Positions 18,475 through 27,038 of a stretch of DNA of 64,000 nt are shown here, piece after piece. A program made the translations under genes and the position numbers. Position 1 is the stretch's first letter. The number at the start of each line of letters is the position of its first letter. A model generated the notes under the pieces. That model made no database searches. It was not told the DNA's origin and worked only from the letters and a program-made list of their open reading frames with translations. This DNA comes from Aldersonia sp. NBC_00410 (GTDB lineage: Bacteria > Actinomycetota > Actinomycetes > Mycobacteriales > Mycobacteriaceae): NCBI RefSeq assembly GCF_026342035.1, contig NZ_JAPENM010000005.1, forward strand, positions 370,232 through 434,231, written 5' to 3'.

Positions 18475-20188
18475 GGGTCTGTAGCTGTCGCTTCGCGGGA
18501 GCTGATCGATGTCCCGGATGCGCGGCTGGCTGTGCTCGATGAGTGCCGGCGGCAGGCGAATGCGGCGACGGCGCGGATGGTGCACGCGGCCGCGGAGTTG
18601 GTGGACGAGCGGTTGAGTGCCGCGGCGACGTGCGAGGGTGCGGACGCGTTCGCCGAATCGTGTTCGGCGCTCGCGGAAGTCGCGGTCGCGCTGGGCTGTT
18701 CGCATGCCTCGGCGAACGCGATGGTGGATACCGCGCAGTTCCTGTACTTCCGGGCACCGCGCATCGATGCGGTGTTCCGCGCCGGGGACCTGGATTACGC
18801 GAAGGCCCGCACCATCGCGGCGGTGCTGGGCGACGCGTGCGACGCGACGGTCACCGCGGTGGAGGGCGAAGTCCTTGCCGCGGCAACGCGGTTGACACCG
18901 GGTCCGCTGCGCGCGGCGGTGTGGCGGGCGTGGATGGCGATCGCACCGGACGAGGCGGCGGAGGTGCGTGCGGGCAAGCGTCGATTCGAGCGCAAGGTGT
19001 ATGTGCGCCGCGGGGACAACGGACTGTCCTGGCTCTCGGCCTGCCTGACCGATCTGGAGGGTGCTGAGGCGGCGGCGTTGATCGAGGAGCTGGCCGGTGG
19101 TGTGTGCCCGGGTGATCCGCGCAGCATGGACAAATCGGCGCGCGGATGCGCTGCTGGCGTTGCTGCACGGGGAAGCGGTGCTGAGATGCCAATGCGGCAC
19201 GGATGCCTGCCCCCGGGCCGGACTGTCCACCGGCCCGCGGCGAGGGCATCTGCTGCAGATCCTGGTCGATATCGAGACCCTGCTCGGACTCGCGCGCAAT
19301 CCGGGGACGCTCCCGGATGGGTCGCCGCTGGATCCGGAGTTGGTGCGGACCCTGGCCGAGGACGCGACCTGGCAGGCAATCCTGACCGAGATGAGCGGGC
19401 TCGCCGACACATTGCGCGGCAGTCCCGAGTTGCAGCCCGATCCCGATCCCGATCACACGGTCGTGCATTTCCTCGCTCGCGGACGCAAACACCGGCAGGG
19501 ATTACCGCCGAAGCATGCGCCGCATCCCGTCCTGCCTGCCCCGATCGGCATCGGTGCGCGCCTGGACGGGATCGCGCGCTCGATGCGCGATCGACCGGTG
19601 CCGGTACCGGATGGGCATGGCGGCCAATCGGTTCCCCCACCGGGAGCACTGACCTATCGGCCCTCGACAGCCACGGCAGATCTGGTGCGTGCGGCGTTTC
19701 CGACGTGCACGTTCCCGGGTTGCACGGTGTCGTCGCGGCGTTGCGAAGTCGATCACCAAGTCCCGTTCGACCACGACAACCCGGCGCGGGGTGGATGGAC
19801 GATCGCGGGCAATCTGCAGCCGCTGTGTAAACGTCATCATCAACTCAAGACCCGGCGTTGGTGGTCGTGCACGAATCTCGGGGGCGGAGCTGTGCTCTGG
19901 CGCAGCCACAGCGGACTAGCCAGGATCACCGCGCCGGTAACCGGGGCCGTCGCGGGCCTCCCGGTCGAGCAGCCCGCCACGCCGGTGCAGACTCCGGTGC
20001 CGGAATCGTTCGCCGACGAACTCCCCGACAATGAAGCCCTCGACCTGCTCTATGAACCCACCTGGTGGGAACAGCACCTGCCCGACGCCTACGCGCCGCC
20101 ACCGCACGCCACCGAACTCCGCGAGCGCTGGCGTGAACACCGAGCCGTCACCCGGCGGCGATACGAACTCGCCCAGCCGCCCTTCTGA
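18469..20188 (+). pseudogene. DUF222/HNH endonuclease (13E12-like), frameshifted
   Basis: Two frames together encode one protein of about 573 residues. The first frame (18469 to about 19134) gives the DUF222 part, MFGSVAVASRELIDVPDARL to EELAGGVCPGDPRSMD. The second (from about 19135 to 20188) continues with RRADALLALLHGEAVLRCQCG and the HNH motif CEVDHQVPFDHDNPARGGW, NLQPLCKRHHQ. An extra base in AAA at 19132-19134 explains the break; removing it restores DPRSMDNRRADALL. Such genes occur in multiple copies in mycobacteria and relatives and are tied to mobile repeats. It may be a real pseudogene, a read error, or less likely a programmed shift. An SOS box covers the start. Confidence 0.85.
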
Positions 20189-20217
20189 TCGTGTCGCCCG
20201 AGTGCGATGATGGTGCG

Positions 20218-20424
20218 ATGAAGCGGCTGCTTCGCCAGGCTGTTTATTGCCCTCGCGGCGCTCACCGCGTGCGGAAGCCGCTTCCACCCCCGTCGCATGC
20301 GGTCGACAACGTGCTGATCCAGGCCCGGGCGCAAAGCCTGGTGACGGTGATCTGGACGCATTGCGAGACTTGGTCCTGCCGACCGACCCGCCGAAACATC
20401 ACCCACCGCAACCAGCTTCCGTAG
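20218..20424 (+). pseudogene. Possible decayed small lipoprotein
   Basis: This stretch between the HNH gene and lldD2 has coding-like third-position GC but no single clean frame. From ATG 20218 one frame starts MKRLLRQA; the frame one base later reads LFIALAALTACGS (about 20240-20279), which looks like a signal peptide with a lipobox, and the first frame then resumes with [20 protein letters not shown] lipoprotein broken by two small indels would explain this. The evidence is only pattern-based, and chance is not excluded. Confidence 0.3.
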
Positions 20425-20437
20425 GAGGGGCACGATC

Positions 20438-21691
20438 GTGAAGAGGCAGCTACCGAAGGTGCACGATCTCGCGCCGCTGATGAAGTTCAAGAAGCCGGAA
20501 CTGGACCGCAAGAAGCACCGGCTCGCGTCCGCCCTCACCATCGAGGACCTGCGCCGGATCGCCAAGCGGCGCACCCCGAAGGCGGCGTTCGACTACACGG
20601 ACGGATCCGCCGAAGCCGAGCTGTCGATCGAGCGAGCCCGACAGGCGTTCCGCGACATCGAGTTCCATCCCGCGATTCTGCGTGACGTTTCCAAAGTGAC
20701 TACCGGCAGGCAGGTGCTCGGCGCTCCAGTGTCGCTGCCGTTCGGCATTGCGCCCACCGGCTTCACCCGAATGATGCAGACCGAGGGTGAGATCGCCGGC
20801 GCGCATGCCGCCGCGAAGGCAGGCATCCCGTTCTCGCTGTCCACCATGGGCACCGCCTCGATCGAGGATGTGAAGGCGGCGAACCCGCACGGCCGCAACT
20901 GGTTTCAGTTGTACATGTGGAAAGACCGAGACAGGTCGATGCAGTTGGTCAGCCGGGCGGCAGCGGCCGGGTACGACGCGTTGCTGGTCACCGTCGACGT
21001 GCCGGTCGCGGGAGCGCGGCTGCGCGACAAGCGCAATGGCATGACCATTCCGCCCGCGCTCACGCTGCGTACCGTGCTGGATGCCGCGCCACGTCCGCAG
21101 TGGTGGATCGACTTCCTCACCACCGAACCGCTCGCGTTCGCGTCGCTGGACCGATGGTCGGGCACCGTGGCGGAACTGCTCGATTCGATGTTCGATCCGA
21201 CCGTGACGTTCGAGGATCTGGCCTGGATCAAGTCGCAATGGCCGGGCAAGCTCGTGGTCAAAGGCATCCAGAGGGTCGAGGACGCGCGCGCGGTGACCGA
21301 TCTCGGTGCCGACGGGATCGTGCTGTCCAACCACGGTGGACGCCAGCTCGACCGCGCTCCCGTGCCGTTCCACCTATTGCCCGAGGTGGTCAAGGAGGTC
21401 GGGGCGGACACCGAGGTCCTGTTGGACACCGGGATCATGTCCGGCGCCGACATCGTGGCGGCCGTCGCATTGGGTGCGCGCTTCACCCTGGTCGGCCGGG
21501 CCTACCTGTACGGGTTGATGGCAGGTGGGGAGGCCGGGGTGAACCGCGCGATCGAGATCCTCGCCGAGCAGGTCGAGCGAACCATGCGCCTGCTCGGCGT
21601 CACCGCGCTCGACGAGTTGACTCCGCAACACGTTACCCAGCTCGTACGGCTGGTCCCGCGGCCGCGGCCGGCCGGCCGGCCGAGCACGTGA
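20438..21691 (+). CDS. lldD: L-lactate dehydrogenase, LldD2 type
   Basis: The 417-residue product is an FMN-dependent alpha-hydroxy-acid dehydrogenase very similar along its length to mycobacterial LldD2. Characteristic parts are [47 protein letters not shown] and the active-site segment [19 protein letters not shown] with the catalytic His. It oxidises L-lactate to pyruvate and passes electrons to the quinone pool at the membrane face. It starts at GTG 20438 with GGAGG about 10 bases upstream. A CorA-type gene follows after 56 bases on the same strand. Confidence 0.92.
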   Translation: MKRQLPKVHDLAPLMKFKKPELDRKKHRLASALTIEDLRRIAKRRTPKAAFDYTDGSAEAELSIERARQAFRDIEFHPAILRDVSKVTTGRQVLGAPVSLPFGIAPTGFTRMMQTEGEIAGAHAAAKAGIPFSLSTMGTASIEDVKAANPHGRNWFQLYMWKDRDRSMQLVSRAAAAGYDALLVTVDVPVAGARLRDKRNGMTIPPALTLRTVLDAAPRPQWWIDFLTTEPLAFASLDRWSGTVAELLDSMFDPTVTFEDLAWIKSQWPGKLVVKGIQRVEDARAVTDLGADGIVLSNHGGRQLDRAPVPFHLLPEVVKEVGADTEVLLDTGIMSGADIVAAVALGARFTLVGRAYLYGLMAGGEAGVNRAIEILAEQVERTMRLLGVTALDELTPQHVTQLVRLVPRPRPAGRPST

Positions 21692-21747
21692 TCTATCAGC
21701 CCACGATGATGCCCCGGGAGTCGACAGCAGCGCGATAGGAGACCGAC

Positions 21748-22731
21748 ATGGAGGTCCGATTCGTTTCGCCGGGCGGGGTCGAATTGTGCGATCCCGTGGA
21801 ACTACCCGCGCTGCTCGCCCGAGAAGACGGCCTGGTCTGGGTTGACATCGCGACCTGGGACGAGGCGACCGAGCAGACGCTCTCGGCGCTGTTCGCGTTC
21901 CATCCGCTCGCGTTGCGGGACTGCGCGATCCGCAACCGCGTACCCAAGGTGCATCGCTACGGCGACCACATCTTTCTGGTTCTGCATGCGCCGGAGCCGG
22001 GTGCGGGTGGCCACGTGCACTACGTCGAACTCGACCAGTTCATCGGCGATCGGTACCTGGTCACGGTGCACGGCCCGCTCAATCCTGCGGTCGATCCGGC
22101 GGCAGCAATGACCGAGGTGAACACCGTGCTCGGCCGGTTGGCGAGTGGAAAGCTGAAGCCGAACAAGGCATTCGAGCTATCTCACGCGCTGGTCGGCGCT
22201 ATCGCCGCCCGATTGCGCGGGTACGCCGCCGAGCTGACGGCGGACGTCTGGTCGCTCGAGCAGCGCGTCACCGGCGATCACATGGGTGACCCCGAGCAGT
22301 TTCTCGACGAGATGTTCCGGGCCCGCCACGGACTGCTGACGGTGAGCACGATGTCGTCGCTGAGCCGCGAGGTGTACGGACGCATGGTCACCATCGAGGC
22401 CTTCGGCCCGGGCAACGGTCAGTTCCTGCTGCAGGACGCGGTCGACCAGTTTCAGCACCTGACGGTGATGGCGGAGAGTCAGAAGGCCTACCTGCAGGGC
22501 ACGATCGAGTTCTACCAGGCGCGCACGAACACGAAGATGACCGTGGCCGCCGAACGGCTCGCCGTGATCGCCGCCGTCACGCTGCCGATCACCGCGTTGT
22601 CGTCGGTGCTCGGTATGAACCTCATCGTCAACGAGGACACGCACTGGCTGCTGCTCGCCCTCACCCTGGCCGTGATGATCGCGATGTCGACGACCCTGCT
22701 GGTGTGGGCGAAACGCAAGGGCTGGTTCTGA
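21748..22731 (+). CDS. CorA-type divalent-cation transporter
   Basis: The 327-residue product has the cytoplasmic alpha/beta domain, a long helix, and two C-terminal membrane segments (about 268-288 and 302-318). The signature Gly-Met-Asn is at 289-291 in LGMNL, followed by the loop IVNEDTHW. CorA proteins form pentameric channels for Mg2+ or other divalent ions. This group with IRNRVPKVHRYGDHIFLVLHA at about 60-80 is common in actinobacteria; which ion it carries cannot be told. The ATG at 21748 has AGGAGACC upstream. Confidence 0.9.
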   Translation: MEVRFVSPGGVELCDPVELPALLAREDGLVWVDIATWDEATEQTLSALFAFHPLALRDCAIRNRVPKVHRYGDHIFLVLHAPEPGAGGHVHYVELDQFIGDRYLVTVHGPLNPAVDPAAAMTEVNTVLGRLASGKLKPNKAFELSHALVGAIAARLRGYAAELTADVWSLEQRVTGDHMGDPEQFLDEMFRARHGLLTVSTMSSLSREVYGRMVTIEAFGPGNGQFLLQDAVDQFQHLTVMAESQKAYLQGTIEFYQARTNTKMTVAAERLAVIAAVTLPITALSSVLGMNLIVNEDTHWLLLALTLAVMIAMSTTLLVWAKRKGWF

Positions 22732-22738
22732 TCCGCGA

Positions 22739-23053
22739 TCACCTCCGGTCGGTTCGCGTGATCGCGACCGCGGGAAACCATTGCTGCGCATCGAGATAGC
22801 CGGATCCATTGCCGGTGGGTATCCGCACGTGGATCAGGCCCAGCCAGTCGCCACGAGTGGTTCTGGCCCAGGCATGCAGAGTGGCGGGCACCATCATGTC
22901 CAGCCGCAGTCCTTCGCCCCGCACCCGCAAGGCGACCCCCGCGGCGAGCGGGGAACGCGCGATCCCCGCGGACAGGTCGACGATCACGGGGGCGGGCGGT
23001 TCGACGACTCGGCGCACCGGCGGCTCGAAGTGGATGGGCCAGGATTCGAACAA
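22739..23053 (-). CDS. Small hypothetical protein
   Basis: The 104-residue product has no family I recognise. It has a proline-rich N-terminus (FEPPVRRVVEPPAPVIVDL) and a later part with LRVRGEGLRLDMMVPATLHAWARTTRGDW that looks like beta strands of a small globular protein. It starts at TTG 23053, chosen because GGAGGG lies 7 bases upstream. It is convergent with the CorA-type gene, 7 bases apart, and no other frame explains this segment. A TTCGAA-flanked palindrome lies about 70 bases upstream. Confidence 0.6.
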   Translation of the reverse strand: MFESWPIHFEPPVRRVVEPPAPVIVDLSAGIARSPLAAGVALRVRGEGLRLDMMVPATLHAWARTTRGDWLGLIHVRIPTGNGSGYLDAQQWFPAVAITRTDRR

Positions 23054-23123
23054 GGCATGGCCCTCCGTGCTGTCAATGCGTCATCCGCCGCCGCGTTGCG
23101 ATGGTGTAGCCACCGTAGCAGGA

Positions 23124-23141
23124 TTCGAACATAGTTTCGAA
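23124..23141. promoter_or_regulatory. SOS-like palindrome TTCGAA-N6-TTCGAA
   Basis: TTCGAACATAGTTTCGAA matches the mycobacterial SOS consensus TCGAAC-N4-GTTCGA at all but one core position. It lies between two genes on the minus strand, 71 bases upstream of the TTG start at 23053 and just beyond the stop of the gene at 23151. LexA control of the small gene is possible but unproven. Confidence 0.4.
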
Positions 23142-23150
23142 TCAAATGTG

Positions 23151-23645
23151 TCAGTTTCCCGCCCGCCGCGCCGTGTCCCCGCGCTCGATCGCGGTCTCAA
23201 CCTCATCGAGCGCCGTCCGGATCAGATTCCCGTACGCATCGTCTCCGAGCGTCTCGCTACTGCCGCGGGCAGCGGCGATGTGTTCTGTTGCAGCGGTGAA
23301 GGATCCGAGCCGGCGCAGATTGTCGGCCAGATTCAGGTGCAGTGACGGGTAGAAGCCGGTCACCGACAGTCCGGCATGGTGGCGCTGCGCCCGTTCGTCG
23401 GTGAGGGCGTCCGCGGCATCGAGTGCGCGGGTGTCCCACATCAGCGATTGTGCCGCGTCGTCGAACATGTCGGCCAGGTAGTGGGCGAGCGTGCAACGGT
23501 GCAGGGGATCGCCGGCCGGCGTGATCTCCGCCCAGATCGACAGCAGCGCCCGACGCGCGCCGGCTCCATCGCCGTGATGAAACATGCTCATAGCGTCGGT
23601 GATTCGAGCCATCACCGGATCGGCGGTACCGGCAGGTGTGGTCAT
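23151..23645 (-). CDS. TPR-like hypothetical protein
   Basis: The 164-residue product is all-helical in appearance with repeating helical pairs: ARRALLSIWAEI, LAHYLADMFDD, HLNLADNLRRLGSFTAATEHI and IRTALDEVETAIERGD. These resemble degenerate tetratricopeptide repeats. Related proteins in actinobacteria are annotated only as hypothetical. The ATG at 23645 was chosen because GAGGAGA lies about 6 bases upstream. The gene stands alone on its strand, 85 bases after the TetR gene at 23730. Confidence 0.7.
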   Translation of the reverse strand: MTTPAGTADPVMARITDAMSMFHHGDGAGARRALLSIWAEITPAGDPLHRCTLAHYLADMFDDAAQSLMWDTRALDAADALTDERAQRHHAGLSVTGFYPSLHLNLADNLRRLGSFTAATEHIAAARGSSETLGDDAYGNLIRTALDEVETAIERGDTARRAGN

Positions 23646-23729
23646 CGATGTCTCCTCGGTCCGGCCCGGATGGTCCCCGGGGCGCACAGCGTAGCCGCGG
23701 TCACCGACAGGCCGAGAAACCTGCGGCCA

Positions 23730-24419
23730 TCAGCCTGCGGGGGTGTCCAGCCGATCGCCCACGCGGTTCGCCATCTCGGGCAGCCGATCGAGCATGGTCA
23801 GGGTGAACTCGACGCACGTTTGCACGAGTTCGTCTCGATTCATGTCGAGCCCGCCGTCGAGCCACACGAGTACGACCTCGGCGACACCGCCGGTGAGTAG
23901 CTGGGCGAATGCCTGTAACACCGCCTCGCCTTTCGCCGAACCCGTCGGCGAGTCCGGCAGCTCGACGAACTGTTCGGTTTGCTGGCGGACGACCTGGGCG
24001 ATGGTGCGCATGGCGGTGAAACGACGCCGCATCAGCGTCTCGCTGCCGTGCGCCTCGGCGAAGGCGACCCGGGCGCGACGCGGATCTTCGGTCAATTCGA
24101 CGATGATCGTGCCGATACCCGCGGTGAGTCTGGAGTGTGGGTCCTGGTCGGCGGACGCGACGGCATCGAGGGCGCGCCCGAGCGCGGATTCGACGATTTC
24201 GTCGTGGACCGCGGCGGCGAGCGTGTCGAGGTCATCGAAGCTCTCGTAGAAGAACCGCGGGCCGACCTTGGCCTGTTCGCATACGCCGCGCACGGTGGTC
24301 GCGGCCCAGCCCTGGGTCGCGATGATGTCCATTCCCGCATCGAGCAGGCGGCGCCGACGCTGCTCGCGGCGCTGTTCGGCCGACACGCCGCGGTAGGTGC
24401 CCGTTCCCGCAGGTCTCAC
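23730..24419 (-). CDS. TetR-family regulator divergent from CYP136 copy 2
   Basis: The 229-residue product has a TetR helix-turn-helix at about 17-63 (RRRLLDAGMDIIATQGWAA, then VRGVCEQAKVGPRFFYESF). The C-terminal ligand domain is all-helical with no recognised ligand. It starts at GTG 24419 and is divergent from the P450 at 24523; the 103 bases between contain repeated GGAAACG half-sites. It most likely represses itself and the P450. Confidence 0.9.
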   Translation of the reverse strand: MRPAGTGTYRGVSAEQRREQRRRRLLDAGMDIIATQGWAATTVRGVCEQAKVGPRFFYESFDDLDTLAAAVHDEIVESALGRALDAVASADQDPHSRLTAGIGTIIVELTEDPRRARVAFAEAHGSETLMRRRFTAMRTIAQVVRQQTEQFVELPDSPTGSAKGEAVLQAFAQLLTGGVAEVVLVWLDGGLDMNRDELVQTCVEFTLTMLDRLPEMANRVGDRLDTPAG

Positions 24420-24447
24420 GCTTACGAGTCTTGCACACCCAAATTCA

Positions 24448-24480
24448 GGAAACGAACGTATGCGGAAACGTTTGTTTCCG
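24448..24480. promoter_or_regulatory. Operator-like repeats between tetR and CYP136 copy 2
   Basis: CGGAAAC-GTTT-GTTTCCG at 24463-24480 is a perfect inverted repeat with 7-bp arms. A third half-site GGAAACGAACG at 24448-24458 pairs with CGTTTGTTTCC at 24469-24479 with one mismatch. The array lies 43-75 bases before the P450 start and 29-61 bases from the TetR start, ideal for dual control. Confidence 0.65.
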
Positions 24481-24522
24481 GTATGTTGTGCGTCACGTGC
24501 TTCGCGGGAAAGGACATCATCG

Positions 24523-25947
24523 ATGACCTCGTCACTGCTCGAGCTCGTTCAACGCGGCGTGGGGGCCGCGTCCGAACGGATCCCCTCCAAGGTGAAACCG
24601 CTGGCCACACCTCCGCCGGGGAGTGGTCTGAAGCCGGTGATGGGGGATTTCGGGCTACCGCTGGTCGGGCACACGCTCGAGACGCTGTCGGGTGACGGCA
24701 TGAGCTTCGCAAAGGAACGGTACGAGCGCTACGGCGAGGTCAGCTGGGTCGGTTCACTCGGCACCCGAATGGTCAGCGCGATCGGACCGGATGCCATCGA
24801 GGCAATCCTGCTCAACCGCGACAAGGCCTGGGGCAACGAGGGCTTCTACAGCTACCTGATCGGCGCCTTCTTCAACCGTGGCGTGATGCTGATGGATTTC
24901 GGTGAGCACCTGCAGCACCGCCGGATCATGCAGTCGGCGTTCACCCGCCCCCGGCTGGCCGGATACCTGGAAGCGATGAATCCGCGCATCGCCCAGGACC
25001 TGGACAAGTGGCAGCCCGGTGACAACTTTCCGATCTACGATGCTGCAAAGCAATTGACGCTCGACGTCGCCGCCGAGGTCTTCGTCGGTGACACCAATGC
25101 CGACCATGCCGCCCTGAGCAAGGCGTTCGTCGACGCCGTCAAGGGTGGTCAAGCGATCATCCGGGCCGATGTGCCTGGCGGAATCTGGCGGCTTGGCCTG
25201 CGTGGCCGACGCCTGCTGGAAGACTATTTCCGTTCCCAGATTCCGGGCAAGCGTGCGAATCCGGGCGACGATCTGTTCAGCGTCCTGTGCCAGGCCGAGA
25301 GCGAGGAGGGTGACGTCTACACCGACGAGGACATCGTCAACCACATGATCTTCGTGCTGATGGCGGCGCACGACACCAGCACGATCACTATTGCGATGAT
25401 GGCCTACTACCTCGGTCGACATCCCGAGTGGCAGGAGCGGATTCGCGCCGAGTCGGTCGCGCTCGGCAAGGATATGATCGGCTACGAGGATCTGGACAAC
25501 CTGCCTGCCCTGGACTGGGCGATGCGCGAGACGCTCCGGATCCACGCCCCGGTGGGCACGCTGTTCCGCGAGGCGGTCAAGGACACCGAGTTGCTCGGCC
25601 ACTACATTCCTGCCGGAACCCGGCTCGCGGCAAGCATTTTCGCCTTTCAGCGGATGGAGCCGTGGTGGTCCGATCCGCTGACCTTCGATCCGGAACGATT
25701 CGCACCCGAGCGCCGCGAGGACAAGAGTCATCGTTACGCGTGGACGCCGTTCGGCGGCGGCGCACACAAATGCATCGGCATGTACTTCGGTGAAATGGAA
25801 GTCAAGGCGGTGCTGCACCAGATGGTGCAGCGCTACAGCTGGACGGTGCCCGCGGGCTACCACCCGCCCCTGCGCTACGGCACCGGCCCGATGCCGTCCG
25901 ACGGACTTCCGGTACAGCTGCGCGCGCTCGCTCGCGTCAACGCCTGA
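24523..25947 (+). CDS. Cytochrome P450, CYP136-like (copy 2)
   Basis: The 474-residue product closely parallels copy 1 at 6984 and mycobacterial CYP136: PPPGSGLKPVMGDFGLPLVGH entry, MAAHDTSTITI in the I helix, ETLR in the K helix and FGGGAHKCIG with the heme Cys at about 417. The ATG at 24523 was chosen because GGGAAAGGA lies 9 bases upstream. The last residues ALARVNA come from a 25-bp sequence repeated just downstream. The substrate is unknown; no redox partner is adjacent. Confidence 0.93.
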   Translation: MTSSLLELVQRGVGAASERIPSKVKPLATPPPGSGLKPVMGDFGLPLVGHTLETLSGDGMSFAKERYERYGEVSWVGSLGTRMVSAIGPDAIEAILLNRDKAWGNEGFYSYLIGAFFNRGVMLMDFGEHLQHRRIMQSAFTRPRLAGYLEAMNPRIAQDLDKWQPGDNFPIYDAAKQLTLDVAAEVFVGDTNADHAALSKAFVDAVKGGQAIIRADVPGGIWRLGLRGRRLLEDYFRSQIPGKRANPGDDLFSVLCQAESEEGDVYTDEDIVNHMIFVLMAAHDTSTITIAMMAYYLGRHPEWQERIRAESVALGKDMIGYEDLDNLPALDWAMRETLRIHAPVGTLFREAVKDTELLGHYIPAGTRLAASIFAFQRMEPWWSDPLTFDPERFAPERREDKSHRYAWTPFGGGAHKCIGMYFGEMEVKAVLHQMVQRYSWTVPAGYHPPLRYGTGPMPSDGLPVQLRALARVNA

Positions 25948-25983
25948 ATGCGCTCGCTCGCTCGCTCGCGTCAACGCCTGAAT
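25925..25983. repeat. 25-bp perfect direct repeat at converging gene ends
   Basis: Copies at 25925-25949 and 25959-25983 are identical. The first encodes the end and stop of CYP136 copy 2; the second overlaps the stop of the minus-strand gene at 25971. Between and within them runs a short CGCT repeat (25951-25968), suggesting slippage or unequal recombination. Confidence 0.9.
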
Positions 25984-26981
25984 CCGAGTTCGTCGAAAGA
26001 CGGCACCGCCTGCCCGCGCCGGGCAGCTTCCGCGGCGAGTCGATGCTGGAGCTCCCGTCGAAGCGTGAGCATATTCAGCATGCGCCGCACCGGATTGCGT
26101 GGCACGTTGACCTCGTTCAGGGTTCGCTCAACGGTGAACGCCACGTCATCGCCAGTGCGTTCGCAGCGTCCGGTCAGCGTGATGTTCTCCTGGCTGTCGA
26201 ACACCGAGCCGTGCGTATGGAGGGTCAGACAACCCGGTCCGTCGGTGATCTCGACACCGGCGGGCGGTCGAACGACGAATCCCGTCTCGGTCCGCTCGGC
26301 CGCACGCACGCGCAGTGGCAACGGCCAGCCATCGGCGGTGGTCGTCGTCAGTACGGGCATGCCAAGGCGGTCGATCGCCTCGTGCGTACGATCGCGCCAG
26401 TCCGGGGCGGGGCGATTGCTCCATGACCCCGCACCTCGGCCCGCGGGCTCCGGATCCGACTGCGGTGCAACGGTATCGGCGCCGGTAGTCCATATCCGAG
26501 GTTCGTGGTCGAGATTTCCGTCCGGCCAGCACAGCACGCGAACGGGCGTCACCTCGATCCAGACCCGCGCCCAGTAGAACATCATGCGGCGCATCATGAA
26601 GTCCGGGACGGACTTCATCGTGCCCGGAAACCGGTCATAGGACGCCTGTAGGTAGCGGGCACTGTTCGCGCGCAGATCGGCGTCGCGCACCGTGGCCAGC
26701 CCTTGCACCACGAACGTGGCCGGTGCGTCGAGTCCCGAACCGACCGGATTCGAAAAGCTCAGGGCAACTTTGGGATTGCGTCGCGCACGTTCGGCCTTGA
26801 GGGGGTAGGTGATGCCGGTCGACACGTCGATGGTGCGGTCGTCGACGCCCCGGTAAGGGGTCACCGGCCAGGTGACCGGAGCGCCGTCGCGGCGCAGCGA
26901 CGCATACTCCGTGGTGATGTGGGCCGACGCCTGCTCGAGAATCCGCGTCCAGTCGAGCCGGGGTGGGTGAATGACGGTCAT
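25971..26981 (-). CDS. Split-barrel (pyridoxamine oxidase-like) protein
   Basis: The 336-residue product looks like two flavin-type split-barrel halves. The first has DGAPVTWPVTPYRG, VDVSTG-like DVSTGITYPLKAERARRNPKV and FSNPVGSGLDAPATFVVQGLATV; the second has MPVLTTTTADGWPLPLRVR. Such proteins bind FMN or F420 and act on varied small molecules, so the substrate is open. It starts at ATG 26981, 57 bases from a divergent TetR gene that probably regulates it, and converges on CYP136 copy 2. Confidence 0.8.
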   Translation of the reverse strand: MTVIHPPRLDWTRILEQASAHITTEYASLRRDGAPVTWPVTPYRGVDDRTIDVSTGITYPLKAERARRNPKVALSFSNPVGSGLDAPATFVVQGLATVRDADLRANSARYLQASYDRFPGTMKSVPDFMMRRMMFYWARVWIEVTPVRVLCWPDGNLDHEPRIWTTGADTVAPQSDPEPAGRGAGSWSNRPAPDWRDRTHEAIDRLGMPVLTTTTADGWPLPLRVRAAERTETGFVVRPPAGVEITDGPGCLTLHTHGSVFDSQENITLTGRCERTGDDVAFTVERTLNEVNVPRNPVRRMLNMLTLRRELQHRLAAEAARRGQAVPSFDELGFRR

Positions 26982-27020
26982 GGCGTCCTCCGGATGAGAT
27001 ATTTGATAAAGCCAGCCACA

Positions 27021-27034
27021 TTGAATAGAGTCAA
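27021..27034. promoter_or_regulatory. Candidate TetR operator/promoter element
   Basis: TTGA-ATAGAG-TCAA lies in the 57-base gap between the split-barrel gene and the divergent TetR gene. On the minus strand the same bases supply a -35-like TTGACT, with TTTATC 18 bases downstream. The arms are only 4 bp, so the operator call is weak. Confidence 0.35.
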
Positions 27035-27038
27035 CTAT

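Noticed and set aside
23124..23141. GTTCGAATCC-like strings resembling a tRNA T loop.
   Set aside because: The flanking bases do not form a T stem and no anticodon arm or acceptor stem can be drawn.
25951..25970. CGCT tandem run as a possible phase-variable tract.
   Set aside because: It is short and lies outside any reading frame that would be switched; it is better explained as part of the direct repeat.
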